Of a stretch of DNA of 64,000 nt, positions 25,250 to 34,738 are shown in pieces; the first letter of the stretch is position 1, and every line of letters begins with the position of its first letter. The stretch is from Dokdonella immobilis (lineage in GTDB: Bacteria > Pseudomonadota > Gammaproteobacteria > Xanthomonadales > Rhodanobacteraceae). A program made the translations under genes and the position numbers. The notes under the pieces are model-generated. The model was not told the origin of the DNA. It saw nothing but the letters and a program-made list of their open reading frames with translations, and did no database searches. The DNA is taken from positions 1-64,000 of the forward strand of contig NZ_FOVF01000011.1 in NCBI RefSeq assembly GCF_900115085.1, written 5' to 3'.

Positions 25250-26770
25250 CTATTTGGCCAGCTCGTAGAGATAGTCGACGAAGGACATGACCGCGCCATC
25301 GTATCCGCGCACGGAGGGGTTCGAGGATTCGATCACGTAGTACTCATCCGGCGCGTGCGCACCGCTGCCGTGGCCGAGTCCGAAGTGACCCGAGGCCAGA
25401 CTCAACGGCGGATCGGTGAAGACGAAGCCCGGGTAGGAACCTGCGTTCCGCGGCCACAGCGTCGGCTTCAGGCCGACCTGCCGCAGAAGGTCCATCTGCG
25501 CTTCGATGAGGCGCGCGTCCGAACGCGTGCTGGTCGGGTCGTAGCCGCCACTGACATTGACTTCGATATCGGCATAGCCGCGCTTGGCAAGATGCGCCTT
25601 CAGCGCGGCGACCGCGTCATCCATCTTCATGCCCGGCACCAGGCGCATGTCGAGTTTGGCCACGGCGCGGTGTGGCAGGACGGTCTTGCCGCCCGGGCCG
25701 GTGTAGCCACCGACCAGGCCCTCGATGTTGACGGTGGGCTGCGAGACGAGGCGCTCGTAGGCAGCCTGCAGAGGCAGGTCGTCGATCCAGTGCGACACAC
25801 CGAGCTGCTGCTTCAGCTTCTCCTCGTTGCGCGTCGCTATCGACGCCGCGATCATCGCCTTGTGTTCGGCACTGATCGGCGGCGCGACCGGATAGTTGTC
25901 GATGGTGATCGTGTTGCCGTCATCGGAGACCAGCGTGTCGAGGGCCTTGACCAGGCGCCAGGCCGGGCTGTCGACCATGGCCTTGAGCGAGGAGTGGATG
26001 TCCTTGGCCGGGCCGCGTCCCCACTTCTCGCCGCTGGCGACGAGTTCGAGTTCGACGACGCCCTTGGCGCCGAGACTGACCGTGACATTGCCATCGAGAT
26101 CCTGCGAGGCCGAGGGCATGAACACACCGATGGTCTTGCCCAGCGCCGCCTCGACCTCGGGCCGGTGCACGAGCTGGCCGATGTGCGGCGATCCGATCTC
26201 TTCCTCGCCTTCGGCAACGAGGACCAGGTTCACCGGCATCTTCTTTCCGGCGCCACAAATCGCGTGCAAGGCGGCCAGGAATGCCGACTCGGGGCCCTTC
26301 TGGTTGACCGCGCCGCGGCCCATGATGACCTTGCCGACACCGGGCTTGTCGACGATGCGAGCCTCGAGTGGCGGCGAACTCCATTCGGACGGATCGAACT
26401 GCTTGACGTCGTACATGAAGTAAAGCCCGACGGTCTTCTTCGCACCCGCATCGAGGGTGGCGAACACGCCGGGCTTGCCGTCGGTTTCGAGGATTTCGAC
26501 CTTCTGGAAGCCGGCATCACGCGCCAGCTTCGCCATGTATTCGACACCTTCGCGTGAGTTGCGGTCTTCGGCGGCAATCGACGGCAGTGCAATCCAGTCC
26601 TGCAGGCGCTTGACCGACGCATCATGCTGCTTCGTGACTTCGCGCTTGATCGCGGCCTGGTCGGCGCTGCGCGCGTGCGAGAGTCCCGTCCCTGCGGCGA
26701 GAACAGCGGTGGCGACGACGAAAGCCAGCCGACGAACGTCAGATCGGCGATGGAACCGGAACGACTTCAT
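25250..26770 (-). CDS. Exported M20-family metallopeptidase-like protein with altered metal ligands
   Basis: A 506-residue protein with a Tat/Sec-like signal peptide (FHRRSDVRRLAFVVATAVLA, then AGTGLSHA). The fold matches M20/ArgE/DapE amidohydrolases: catalytic domain, inserted dimerisation domain (~residues 235-385) and C-terminal catalytic part with SGAHAPDEYY. Two first-shell positions are unusual. The normal HYDV zinc site reads MYDV (M119, D121), and the bridging aspartate of GRGAxDxKG is asparagine (N156 in GRGAVNQKG). The catalytic EGEEEIGS glutamates are present. This may mark a subfamily with one metal or no peptidase activity. Start is the ATG at 26770, after GAGAGG. It is divergent to a D-aminoacylase-like gene, so the pair may work on the same peptide-like substrate. 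Confidence 0.85.
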   Translation of the reverse strand: MKSFRFHRRSDVRRLAFVVATAVLAAGTGLSHARSADQAAIKREVTKQHDASVKRLQDWIALPSIAAEDRNSREGVEYMAKLARDAGFQKVEILETDGKPGVFATLDAGAKKTVGLYFMYDVKQFDPSEWSSPPLEARIVDKPGVGKVIMGRGAVNQKGPESAFLAALHAICGAGKKMPVNLVLVAEGEEEIGSPHIGQLVHRPEVEAALGKTIGVFMPSASQDLDGNVTVSLGAKGVVELELVASGEKWGRGPAKDIHSSLKAMVDSPAWRLVKALDTLVSDDGNTITIDNYPVAPPISAEHKAMIAASIATRNEEKLKQQLGVSHWIDDLPLQAAYERLVSQPTVNIEGLVGGYTGPGGKTVLPHRAVAKLDMRLVPGMKMDDAVAALKAHLAKRGYADIEVNVSGGYDPTSTRSDARLIEAQMDLLRQVGLKPTLWPRNAGSYPGFVFTDPPLSLASGHFGLGHGSGAHAPDEYYVIESSNPSVRGYDGAVMSFVDYLYELAK

Positions 26771-26942
26771 GGGGCACCTCTCTTGCTGTTCAGGGCGAGG
26801 CACAGACGATACCATCACAACGCGTGGCCGGTGGTTGCTCCGACCGCGCCGCCTCCTCCACCCATCCTCGGGCGAACCGGGGTGGCGCCGTCGATCAACC
26901 TTCGGTGCCACACGCACTACGCCATGCCACCGGGAGCCCGCC

Positions 26943-28682
26943 ATGCCTCGTCATGATCCGCTGCCGTTACTGTTCGCAACCCTTCTCTCGCTGACCGCCT
27001 GCTCGGTGAGCCGACCCGATGCGCAGCCTTCGCATCATGACCTGCTGATACGCAACGGCGTCGTCTACGATGGCAGTGGCGGCGCTCCACGCCGACTCGA
27101 CGTTGCCGTGGACGAGGGCCGCATCACCGCCCTGCTGCCGCCGGATTCGTCGGGCGCAGCCGACAAGGTCATCGATGCCAGGGGGCATGCGGTGGCCCCG
27201 GGCTTCATCAATGTCCTCAGCTGGGCACCCGAATCGCTGATCGCCGACGGCCGCGGAATGAGCGATCTGCGCCAGGGCGTTACCCTCGAGATTTTCGGCG
27301 AGGGCTGGTCGATGGGGCCGCTGAATGCCGCGATGAAGGCCGACGCGCTCAAGCAGCAGGGCGATATCCGCTACGAGATCGAGTGGTCCACGCTCGGCGA
27401 ATATCTCGACTACCTGGTCGCTCGCGGCATCACCCCGAACGTGGCCTCGTTCATCGGCGCGACCACGGTGCGCATCCACGAACTCGGCGAAGGCAACGTC
27501 AAGCCTGATGCGGGCCAACTCTCGCGAATGCAGGACCTCGTCCGGGAAGGCATGGCCGAAGGCGCGCTCGGCGTCGGTGCCTCGCTGATCTATCCGCCGG
27601 CCTTTTTTGCCGACAGCGACGAACTGATTGCACTGGCCAGGGCAGCCGCCGAGTCCGGTGGCGGCTATGTGGCGCACATGCGCAGCGAGGCCGACCGCCT
27701 GCCGCAGGCGCTCGAGGAAACCATTGCGATCGGCCGCGCGACCGGCGCGCATGTCGAGGCCTATCATCTGAAGGCTGCCGGTGAGCGCAACTGGCCGAAG
27801 ATGGCGCAGGCGATCGACCGCATCAACGCGGCGCGCGCCGAGGGTATCGACATCGCCGCCAATATGTACGCCTACACCGCAGGCGCGACCGGATTGACCG
27901 TGGCCCTGCCGCCCTGGGTCCAGGCCGGTGGCCACGACGCCATGATTGCGCGCCTGAAGGATCCGACGATCCGCGCCCGCGTGATCACCGAAATGAAAAC
28001 CGACAGCGATGCCTGGGAAAACCTGCGCCTGCTCGCCGGTGACGATTCGCGCGTCCTCTTCATCGGATTCAGGAACGAAGCCCTGAAGCCGCTGACCGGC
28101 AAGACCCTGGCCGAGGTAGTGCACATGCGTGGCACCTCGCCCGAGGACACGATCCTCGACCTGATCATCGAGGACGACTCCCGGGTCGACACCGCGTTTT
28201 TCCTGATGAGCGAAGACAATGTCGAACGTGGACTCGCCCAACTCTGGGTCAGCCTGGGCTCCGACGCCGAATCGTCGGCACCGGAGGGCGTTTTCCTGAA
28301 ATCGAGCACGCATCCGCGCGCCTACGGGAATGTCGCACGCTTTCTCGGCCACTACGTACGCGCTCGCAAGCTCATGAGCCTGCAGGAAGCTGTTCACCGC
28401 CTGACCGCGCTACCGGCGAAAAACTGGAAGCTGCGTGATCGCGGTTGCCTGGCGCCGGGCTGCCATGCCGACGTCGTGATCTTCGATCCGGCTACAGTTG
28501 CAGCCCAATCCAGCTATGCCACGCCGATGCACTACGCCACCGGCGTCAGCGACGTGTTCGTCAATGGCGTCCAGGTGCTGCGCGATGGTGAACACACCGG
28601 TGCGATGCCGGGTCAGGTCGTGCGCGGTCCCGGCTGGCGCGGCTGGAAAGGCGCGGTGTCGATGCAACCAGGGTCGCCCTGA
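26943..28682 (+). CDS. D-aminoacylase-like amidohydrolase lipoprotein lacking the HxH metal motif
   Basis: A 579-residue amidohydrolase-superfamily protein with a lipoprotein signal (LLFATLLSLTAC). Metallo-dependent hydrolase landmarks are LIRNGVVYDGSGG, AVAPGFINVLSWAPESLIAD, YVAHMRSEADRLPQALEE, VEAYHLKAAGERNW, HPRAYGNVARFLG and the closing GCLAPGCHADVVIFDP. The expected HxH after APGFID is replaced by NVLSW, so the binuclear metal centre of classical D-aminoacylases cannot form in the standard way. The downstream histidines (HMRSE, YHLK) are kept, which could support a single zinc. It is divergent to the M20-like gene, with which it shares altered metal ligands. Likely role: hydrolysis of N-acyl-D-amino acids or similar amides in the periplasm, unproven. 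Confidence 0.82.
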   Translation: MPRHDPLPLLFATLLSLTACSVSRPDAQPSHHDLLIRNGVVYDGSGGAPRRLDVAVDEGRITALLPPDSSGAADKVIDARGHAVAPGFINVLSWAPESLIADGRGMSDLRQGVTLEIFGEGWSMGPLNAAMKADALKQQGDIRYEIEWSTLGEYLDYLVARGITPNVASFIGATTVRIHELGEGNVKPDAGQLSRMQDLVREGMAEGALGVGASLIYPPAFFADSDELIALARAAAESGGGYVAHMRSEADRLPQALEETIAIGRATGAHVEAYHLKAAGERNWPKMAQAIDRINAARAEGIDIAANMYAYTAGATGLTVALPPWVQAGGHDAMIARLKDPTIRARVITEMKTDSDAWENLRLLAGDDSRVLFIGFRNEALKPLTGKTLAEVVHMRGTSPEDTILDLIIEDDSRVDTAFFLMSEDNVERGLAQLWVSLGSDAESSAPEGVFLKSSTHPRAYGNVARFLGHYVRARKLMSLQEAVHRLTALPAKNWKLRDRGCLAPGCHADVVIFDPATVAAQSSYATPMHYATGVSDVFVNGVQVLRDGEHTGAMPGQVVRGPGWRGWKGAVSMQPGSP

Positions 28683-28730
28683 CCGATCCCAATTCGCGAA
28701 ACGTGCAGTCAGGCCACTCGGCTCGACGCA

Positions 28731-29939
28731 TCATTCGAAGCCATCGACGAAGATGCATTCGGTAGCACCGCCGCAGCCGGCATGCGGAAACGGATCCGAG
28801 TAGCGCGGGTCGGTCAGGAATGCACTGTCGGTCAGGGTATTCATGAAGGCCACCAGCGCCTGCTTCTGGGCCGCGCTCAGGTTGAGGCGGATCGGATTGC
28901 CGTTGGGCAGGCGCAGTCGGTTGTCCAGGTTGGGATGCGGCTGCACGCCCGAGTTGTAGTGTTCGACGACCTCGGCCAGCGTAGCGAAACGACCGTCATG
29001 CATGTACGGCGCGCGCACGCCGACGTTGCGCAGCGAGGGCACCTTGAACGCGCCGAGGAAGTTTGGTGTGCCGAAGGTCTCGAAGGCCCCCTGGTCGACA
29101 GTCGTATCGGTATCGAGTCCATTGTTGATCGGGCCGTTCTGGTCATTGACGAAGGCTTCGGTGGCATGACAGCCGCCACAACCCGCACCGCCGTTCTGCG
29201 GCGGCATCAGGAACAGGGTCTTGCCCTGGTTCTCCTGCGCGGTGAAATTGGGAAACGGCTGGTTGAAGTTGGCGACCATCGCCCTGCCCTGGTCGTAACG
29301 GCTGCTGACCGATACCAGGCTCCGCACGAACTGGGCCAGCGCCATGCCGATGCGGTCGGCGGTGATCGCCGGGTCGCCGAAGGCGGCGGCAAAGAGTTCG
29401 GGGTAGTAGCTCTTCTGTGCCAGTCGTGTCTCGAGTTCGGGCAGGGTCATGCCCATCTCGACCGGGTCCTGGATCGGCGTCAGCGCCTGGACCTCGAAGG
29501 TCTGTGCGCGCTCGTCCCAGAACGCGCGGCCGCGCTGGTAGAAGCGCGCTTCGCTCAGGCCCATCGAATGGCGGCGCGTGTTTCCGCCGGCAAAGCCGAC
29601 GCTGAGCGTCCGCGCATCGGAGAATCCGCGCGCCTGCTCGTGGCAGGAGCCGCAGGCCACCGTGCTGTTGGCACTCAGGTCCTTGTCGTAGAACAGTACG
29701 CGCCCGAGCGTCGCACCGTCGCTGGTGGTGGGATTGGTCGCGGGCGTGTTGTCGTGGTCGATGACCGCGATCTGGGTCGGCGATCCCGGCACCGCCGGAA
29801 TGAAGAAATAGGCCGGCAGGTCGACGAAGTAGTCGTACGGCGGCGATGGCAGGATCGGATCGCCCTGGTCGGCGGTGGCCGCGCTTGCGACCAGACAACC
29901 GAACAGCACTGTTGCAACAAGACCGGTCAGCGACGACAT
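28731..29939 (-). CDS. Di-haem cytochrome-c peroxidase family protein with DGFE C-terminal motif
   Basis: A 402-residue periplasmic protein (signal peptide MSSLTGLVATVLFGCLVASA). It has two c-type haem sites, CGSCH at residues 96-100 and CGGCH at 254-258, one in each domain of the CcpA/MauG fold. The sequence around the first (LGRVLFYDKDLSANSTVAC) and the C-terminal VPSLRNVGVRAPYMHDGRFA are strong family signatures; the latter supplies the distal methionine or tyrosine region. Cytochrome-c peroxidases reduce H2O2 to water with electrons from cytochrome c; MauG relatives oxidise proteins. The extreme C-terminus, ECIFVDGFE, is the DGFE motif also found in the SGNH hydrolase at 18190. It stands alone, convergent with the amidohydrolase gene. 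Confidence 0.92.
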   Translation of the reverse strand: MSSLTGLVATVLFGCLVASAATADQGDPILPSPPYDYFVDLPAYFFIPAVPGSPTQIAVIDHDNTPATNPTTSDGATLGRVLFYDKDLSANSTVACGSCHEQARGFSDARTLSVGFAGGNTRRHSMGLSEARFYQRGRAFWDERAQTFEVQALTPIQDPVEMGMTLPELETRLAQKSYYPELFAAAFGDPAITADRIGMALAQFVRSLVSVSSRYDQGRAMVANFNQPFPNFTAQENQGKTLFLMPPQNGGAGCGGCHATEAFVNDQNGPINNGLDTDTTVDQGAFETFGTPNFLGAFKVPSLRNVGVRAPYMHDGRFATLAEVVEHYNSGVQPHPNLDNRLRLPNGNPIRLNLSAAQKQALVAFMNTLTDSAFLTDPRYSDPFPHAGCGGATECIFVDGFE

Positions 29940-30086
29940 GGCTTCTCCCCGTTTGCGAACCTGCCGTGCATGCTAGGCGCGGCCCGTGCAGGCATTGCAC
30001 AGGAACTGTGGAGAATTCATGGAAGGCGCTGCCGGGCCTGCCAAGCGCGGGTCCCGGCAGCCGGCAGGACGACGCTGCGCCGGCGC

Positions 30087-30803
30087 CTATTTCTGCACGG
30101 CAAGCGGCAGCGGCGCTATGGCCAGACTGCGCTCGGCATCCCCGGTTGCGCCGGTCAGCATGTTCGGCGGCAGGTGCCCCACGTCGCCGACCGCAACGAC
30201 CTTGTAGCGCCCGTCGGCCTCGACCCGTATCCGGGTCATGCTGGCATGCCCGATCGACATCTCTAGCCAGGCTGCCGTATCGACGCCGAGGGCGCGGGTG
30301 ACCAGATAGCGGATCACGTTGCCATGGCAGACCAGCATCTCGGTACGCTCGCTGCCGGCCGCCGGCTTGAACATCATCTCGAACAGGCGGTCCAGTTGCG
30401 CCTTGCAGGCAGCCAGGTCCTCGGGCTTCTCGTCTTTCACGATTTCACTGCGACGGGTCGGCGGCGTGCACTCGGCGAGATCGTCGACGACCGTGAATTC
30501 GCGCCCCGGAAAATCCGCCGCGATCGTCGCTGCGGTATCGCGGGCACGCTGCAGGGGACTCACGTACAGGGCGTCGAACGGCACCGGCCAGCCAGCCAGG
30601 CGAGCCCCGACCAGATGGGCCTGGGCGACGCCGAGCGGCGACAGTCCGGGTCCAAGGGCGGGATCCGCGGCAGGATCCGGCGCGTAGTGACCATGCCGGA
30701 CCAGAACCAGGTTGCGTGCCGCCGTTGCCGGCTTCGCGGACTCTGCCGCCGCGACCGCAGGGACAAGCAACGCAATCAGGAAGACCCAAAGCAATCGTTT
30801 CAT
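30087..30803 (-). CDS. Exported histidine phosphatase family protein
   Basis: A 238-residue protein with a signal peptide (MKRLLWVFLIALLVPAVAAA), so it acts in the periplasm. The phosphoglycerate-mutase-like fold shows the catalytic RHG (NLVLVRHGHYAPDPA), the second arginine in SPLQRARDTAATIA, and the second catalytic histidine in MLVCHGNVIRYLVTRAL. The arrangement is close to PGAM5-like protein phosphatases. It should dephosphorylate a small phosphoester or phospho-His/Ser/Thr, but no substrate can be named. It is divergent to the TonB-dependent receptor gene across 298 bp. No regulatory site stood out in that gap. Confidence 0.88.
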   Translation of the reverse strand: MKRLLWVFLIALLVPAVAAAESAKPATAARNLVLVRHGHYAPDPAADPALGPGLSPLGVAQAHLVGARLAGWPVPFDALYVSPLQRARDTAATIAADFPGREFTVVDDLAECTPPTRRSEIVKDEKPEDLAACKAQLDRLFEMMFKPAAGSERTEMLVCHGNVIRYLVTRALGVDTAAWLEMSIGHASMTRIRVEADGRYKVVAVGDVGHLPPNMLTGATGDAERSLAIAPLPLAVQK

Positions 30804-31101
30804 GGCCGGAGTATCGCCCAGTTAGCACGGCCCACGCCATTGCCTCCGCAAAATGGCAGCGCAAGCCATTCGACTGATTCCTCCAGTTGCGCAGGCCGGG
30901 TCATGATCGAGCGCCCCATTCGAGCGATTTCCGTCGGCCGCCGTCGATTTGCCTCACTCCTGGCCGAGTGGTTCCGAGCGCTTCCGGCAGCGCCCTTACC
31001 ATCCTGCAGGCGGAGTGCATATCCACCCCTCGACCGGTTTGCCGGCCTACCCGTGTGACTAGACTGCGGGTCGGACCGTCCGATCTACCCCGGGAGAACC
31101 C

Positions 31102-33078
31102 ATGTCGCGAGTCATTCAGCGCAGCGCCTTTGCCGTTGCCATCAACGTTGCGGCCTTTGCCACACCGTTCGCTTTGGCCGAAGAGGTGGTCGGAGAAGCG
31201 GAGAGCGAGCCTGTCCGCCGCAGCGACAAGGCAACCGCCAACGCCACCGCGGTCGGCAAGGATGCCCTCGTTGCCGACGCACCCTGGACCACCGAAGCGA
31301 TTCGGGTCAGCGCCCGCGGAACCGCCAATGATTGGCCATCCGCGCTGGCCACGGAGCTCATCGACGCCGACGAGGCCATCGCAGCGCCGAACGACTTTCA
31401 GGATCTGGTCACCCGCGTTCCGGGTGTCGGTGCGACCGGACAGAATGGAATCTTCGAGACCTTTTCGATCCGCGGCAGCGGTGCCAACGGCATCCTGATC
31501 CAGGTCGGCGGCATGCCGATCACGGCTCAGCGCCGCGCCGGTATTCCCGTCTCATTCGTGGAGCCCACCCTGCTTGGCGACATCAACGTCACGCGTGGTC
31601 CGGCCGTCGTGCATTTCGGCCCGGGTGCCCTCGGCGGCGCGATATCGATCGAACCGCGCTGGTTCGACACGAGCTTCGTGCAGGGCGGCTATGCGACCTC
31701 CGGTGACGAGACCGCATTGACCGCGGCTACTGGATCGGCCAACTACTCGGTCGCCGTGGCCCGCCACCAGGCCGGCGACAGCGAGGCGGCCGACGGCACC
31801 CCGCTCAACACCAGCTATCAGCGCGAAAGTGCCTCGCTGCAGTACCGCACCGGCTTCGGCGACTTCGACATCGATGCCCTCCTGATGCCGTCGCGCACCG
31901 AGAACATCGGCAAGTCCAATTCACGTTTCCCGTCACGCGACACGACCTATCCAGAAGACAGTCATACCCTGGGCCGGCTGCGCCTGCGTCATGCAAGCGG
32001 CTTCGAGGCGACCGTGCATGCGCATGATCAATACCTCGGCACCTGGAACCGGAGATCCGGTTCGCCGGACACCTTTGCCGGCGTCAGCAGCACCGATGCC
32101 GGCGCGACCGCCCAGCAGACCTTCGTTCTGGGCGACTTCACCAACAACGTCGGTGTCGAATATCTCGGTCGTCGCGATGTCGATGGCTACAGTGCATCAG
32201 GCAACGTACTCGATCGCACGTACAGCCTGAAGAACGGCAAGGAAGACGCGTGGTCGCTGTTTGCCTTGTCGGACTGGCAGGTCGCCCCGGCGCTCGCAAT
32301 CGAATTCGGCGCACGCACGACCTCGATCGACCAGGAGCAGGCCGGTGCCGACTCGAGCGATTCCGCCACGGCGCTGACCGCCGGCGCGATCTGGTCGCCG
32401 AACGCGTGGAGCCGCTGGACCCTCAACCTGTCATCGGGCTACCGCTTCGCCACGCTCGAAGAGCGCTATTTCACCGGCGTCACCGCGCAGGGCGAGATCG
32501 TCGGTAATCCGGACCTCGGCGCCGAACATTCGCGGGGCATCGACATCGGCTATTCCGCCCACGCGGGTAACTGGGGTGGTGAGATCCATGTCTGGCGCAA
32601 CCACGTCAAGGACCTGATCCAGCTCGTCGACATCAGCGGCGACATCAATGGCTTCACCAATGTCGGCAAGGCAAAGCTGCACGGTGGCGAAGCCATCCTC
32701 GGCTGGACACCGACCAATGCGCTGAGCCTGCGCGGCAGCGTCGCCGTGGTCCGCGGCACGGACGACACAGGTCGGCCGCTCTACGGCATTCCGCCGGTCA
32801 CGGCCGAGTTCGAGGCCCGCTACCAGGGCCTGAACTTCGACTTAGGCGCTCGCTACAGCCACCGCTGGAGCGTGACCCGGCCAGGCTTCGAGGAACTCGA
32901 GCGCGATGCCGTCGACGTGGTCGATGCCGACTTCCGCTATCGATTCAATCCCTCGTTCAACCTGCAGTTCTACGTGCGCAACGCCCTCGACAAGCGCTAC
33001 TACGCAACCGCCGACGAGCTGTCGACATTCGCACCGGAGCGCTCGATCGGCATCAACGCACGCTGGACCCTGCACTAG
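31102..33078 (+). CDS. TonB-dependent outer-membrane receptor
   Basis: A 658-residue receptor with a signal peptide ending near FATPFALA. A plug domain occupies residues ~60-190 (FQDLVTRVPGVGATGQNGIF, then ETFSIRGSGANGILIQVGGM and VNVTRGPAVVHFGPGALGGA-like text). A 22-strand beta-barrel follows to the end. The C-terminus SFNLQFYVRNALDKRYYATA and NARWTLH with a final aromatic-X-His pattern is typical for the barrel closing strand, although it ends in His instead of Phe. Such receptors import siderophores, B12, haem or sugars with energy from TonB. The plug and loops do not reveal the ligand and no partner ABC or enzyme gene is adjacent. GGGAGA lies before the ATG. Confidence 0.9.
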   Translation: MSRVIQRSAFAVAINVAAFATPFALAEEVVGEAESEPVRRSDKATANATAVGKDALVADAPWTTEAIRVSARGTANDWPSALATELIDADEAIAAPNDFQDLVTRVPGVGATGQNGIFETFSIRGSGANGILIQVGGMPITAQRRAGIPVSFVEPTLLGDINVTRGPAVVHFGPGALGGAISIEPRWFDTSFVQGGYATSGDETALTAATGSANYSVAVARHQAGDSEAADGTPLNTSYQRESASLQYRTGFGDFDIDALLMPSRTENIGKSNSRFPSRDTTYPEDSHTLGRLRLRHASGFEATVHAHDQYLGTWNRRSGSPDTFAGVSSTDAGATAQQTFVLGDFTNNVGVEYLGRRDVDGYSASGNVLDRTYSLKNGKEDAWSLFALSDWQVAPALAIEFGARTTSIDQEQAGADSSDSATALTAGAIWSPNAWSRWTLNLSSGYRFATLEERYFTGVTAQGEIVGNPDLGAEHSRGIDIGYSAHAGNWGGEIHVWRNHVKDLIQLVDISGDINGFTNVGKAKLHGGEAILGWTPTNALSLRGSVAVVRGTDDTGRPLYGIPPVTAEFEARYQGLNFDLGARYSHRWSVTRPGFEELERDAVDVVDADFRYRFNPSFNLQFYVRNALDKRYYATADELSTFAPERSIGINARWTLH

Positions 33079-33085
33079 GCAGCAT

Positions 33086-33892
33086 CTACCAGGGCACCTC
33101 GGAGCCGTCCCAGGCCAAGAAGCGCCCGCTCTGCACCGGCGTGCAACGGGCGATGATGTCGAGCAGCTGGCGCGCCGCGCGCTCCGCGGCGAACAGCTTT
33201 TCCCGCGGAACCCGCGCCTGGTACGGCGCGGATAGTGGGGTGTCCACGGTACCGGGATGCAGCAGCACGCAGCAGCTGCGTCGATTGCGCCGCGCCATCT
33301 CGATCGAAAGGGTCTTCAGCAACTGGTTTTGCGCCGCCTTCGAGGCGCGATAGGCGTACCACCCGCCACTTCGGTTGTCGCCGATCGAGCCGACCCGAGC
33401 CGACAGCGAGGCGAACACCGCCGGTGCGCCGTGCCCGAGCAGCGGCAGCAGCGCCTGCGCCAGCAGGATCGGCGCGAAGGCATTGATTGCGAACACGCGC
33501 TGCAGTGACGCCAGGCTGACCTGTTCAAGCACCTTTTCGGGGCTCAAGCCGTGCGCGTGCAGGACTCCGGCGGTATTGACGACCAGATGCAGGCGATCGA
33601 TCCGCCTGGCCAGGGCATCGCTCAATAGGGCCAGGTCGCCCTCCACCGTCAGATCGGCGTCGACCACCATCAGGCGTCCGGGATCGGCCGCTTGCAGGGC
33701 CTGCAAGGTGCCATTGCGGGTCGCCGACCTCGACACCGCGGCCACGAATCCAACCTGCGCGTTGTCCAGCAGCTGGCGCATCATGGCAAGACCGATGCCG
33801 CTGCTGGCGCCGGTCACGAGGACATGGGCCGGTCCCTCGAGCCCGGCAACCGGCCCGGGCTGATCGGCAGCAACCATGCCCGCGCTCACCAC
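33086..33892 (-). CDS. SDR-family oxidoreductase (CsgA/sepiapterin-reductase-like)
   Basis: A 268-residue short-chain dehydrogenase. The cofactor motif VLVTGASSGIGLAMMRQLLD, the NTAGV beta-strand-4 motif, the catalytic Ser in FASLSARVGSI and the YxxxK in WYAYRASKAAQNQLL are all present, and HPGTVDTPLS follows. The overall pattern is close to C-factor/CsgA-like SDRs. The start is GTG at 33892 (overlapping the DUF427 gene by 7 bp) or ATG at 33877. The overlap implies co-expression with the DUF427 protein. It ends 7 bp from the convergent TonB receptor stop. NAD(P)H-dependent carbonyl reduction is expected; the substrate is unknown. Confidence 0.88.
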   Translation of the reverse strand: MVSAGMVAADQPGPVAGLEGPAHVLVTGASSGIGLAMMRQLLDNAQVGFVAAVSRSATRNGTLQALQAADPGRLMVVDADLTVEGDLALLSDALARRIDRLHLVVNTAGVLHAHGLSPEKVLEQVSLASLQRVFAINAFAPILLAQALLPLLGHGAPAVFASLSARVGSIGDNRSGGWYAYRASKAAQNQLLKTLSIEMARRNRRSCCVLLHPGTVDTPLSAPYQARVPREKLFAAERAARQLLDIIARCTPVQSGRFLAWDGSEVPW

Positions 33893-34404
33893 GAAGTCGT
33901 TCCCGGCTCGCCCTTGACCGGGCCGGCAATGTCAGCGGTCATCCAGCCACCGTAGAAGCCGCCCGGTTGGGGCCGCACGCGCTCTCCTGCGACCTCGCAA
34001 TGCAGGAGCGCGGGGTAAAAGGAAAACCAGCCGGCGATGGCGGCGAACGCAGGGCCCGGATCCGGATAGCTCCAGGCGACGCCGCGCAGCAGCGACGCCC
34101 CCGGGACGGCAACAGACCAATAGCATGCTCGCCCCTTCCACTCGCAGTACGAACTCCCCGCTTCAGCAATCAGCGCTGCCGAATCCACCTCATCGGGTGG
34201 CAGGTAGAAGGTCGGGGGACTCGCTGTCTCGACAACGCGAAGCGTGCGCGTCGAATCGGCGATGACACGCCGTCCCGCTCTCACCACGACCCGACGCGAA
34301 TCCGCGAGCAGTGCCGGCGGCCGTGGAAAGTCCCAGACCGAAGTCTGGCCCGGCCCTGGAACATGGGCAAACGGAGGTCTCGTCTGGCCGGTGTATTTCC
34401 ACAT
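33886..34404 (-). CDS. DUF427 domain protein
   Basis: A 172-residue soluble protein. The DUF427 signature is clear: VRAGRRVIADSTRTLRVVET, then PPTFYLPPDEVD, a CEWKGRACYWSV block, and AWSYPDPGPAFAAIAGWFSF with YPALLHCEVAGERVRPQPGG. The domain is a small beta-fold of unknown activity. I start at the ATG at 34404 (MWKYTGQTRPPFAH), the usual family N-terminus, instead of an upstream extension. The stop overlaps the SDR start. Pairing of DUF427 with an SDR suggests a small-molecule oxidoreduction unit, which is inference only. Confidence 0.87.
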   Translation of the reverse strand: MWKYTGQTRPPFAHVPGPGQTSVWDFPRPPALLADSRRVVVRAGRRVIADSTRTLRVVETASPPTFYLPPDEVDSAALIAEAGSSYCEWKGRACYWSVAVPGASLLRGVAWSYPDPGPAFAAIAGWFSFYPALLHCEVAGERVRPQPGGFYGGWMTADIAGPVKGEPGTTSW

Positions 34405-34738
34405 GTTTGTTGCCTGCTCCCGCCGCACTGGCACTGGCAGGGTAACGCGCATTCGTTCGCGGCGTCACCGGTATCCCGCCGCTGGCCGCGAGCACGGCAG
34501 CATCGAACGCCGGATGCACGCGGCGGCACCGGGTCGAGCTACCCGATCGACCCCACTTGATCCTTCGCTGCGCTGCGTCCGGTGCCGCACGAACGACCCG
34601 GGCCCGTGATCATGCCAGGCGCTGCGGGATCAATCCGCTTCTCGCGACACGGCGAGGTGTTTCCCGCTATTGTGAGGTTCTGATCCCCGGTCAACGGAAC
34701 CGGGCTCCTGCCCTCGACCCAAATTCAAGGAGATTCCC
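34405..34738. other. 334-bp divergent intergenic region, nothing recognised
   Basis: This gap separates the DUF427 gene and the MDR reductase. No open frame with a credible product, strong hairpin or operator was seen. AAGGAG just before 34739 is the ribosome-binding site of the downstream gene. Confidence 0.45.
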
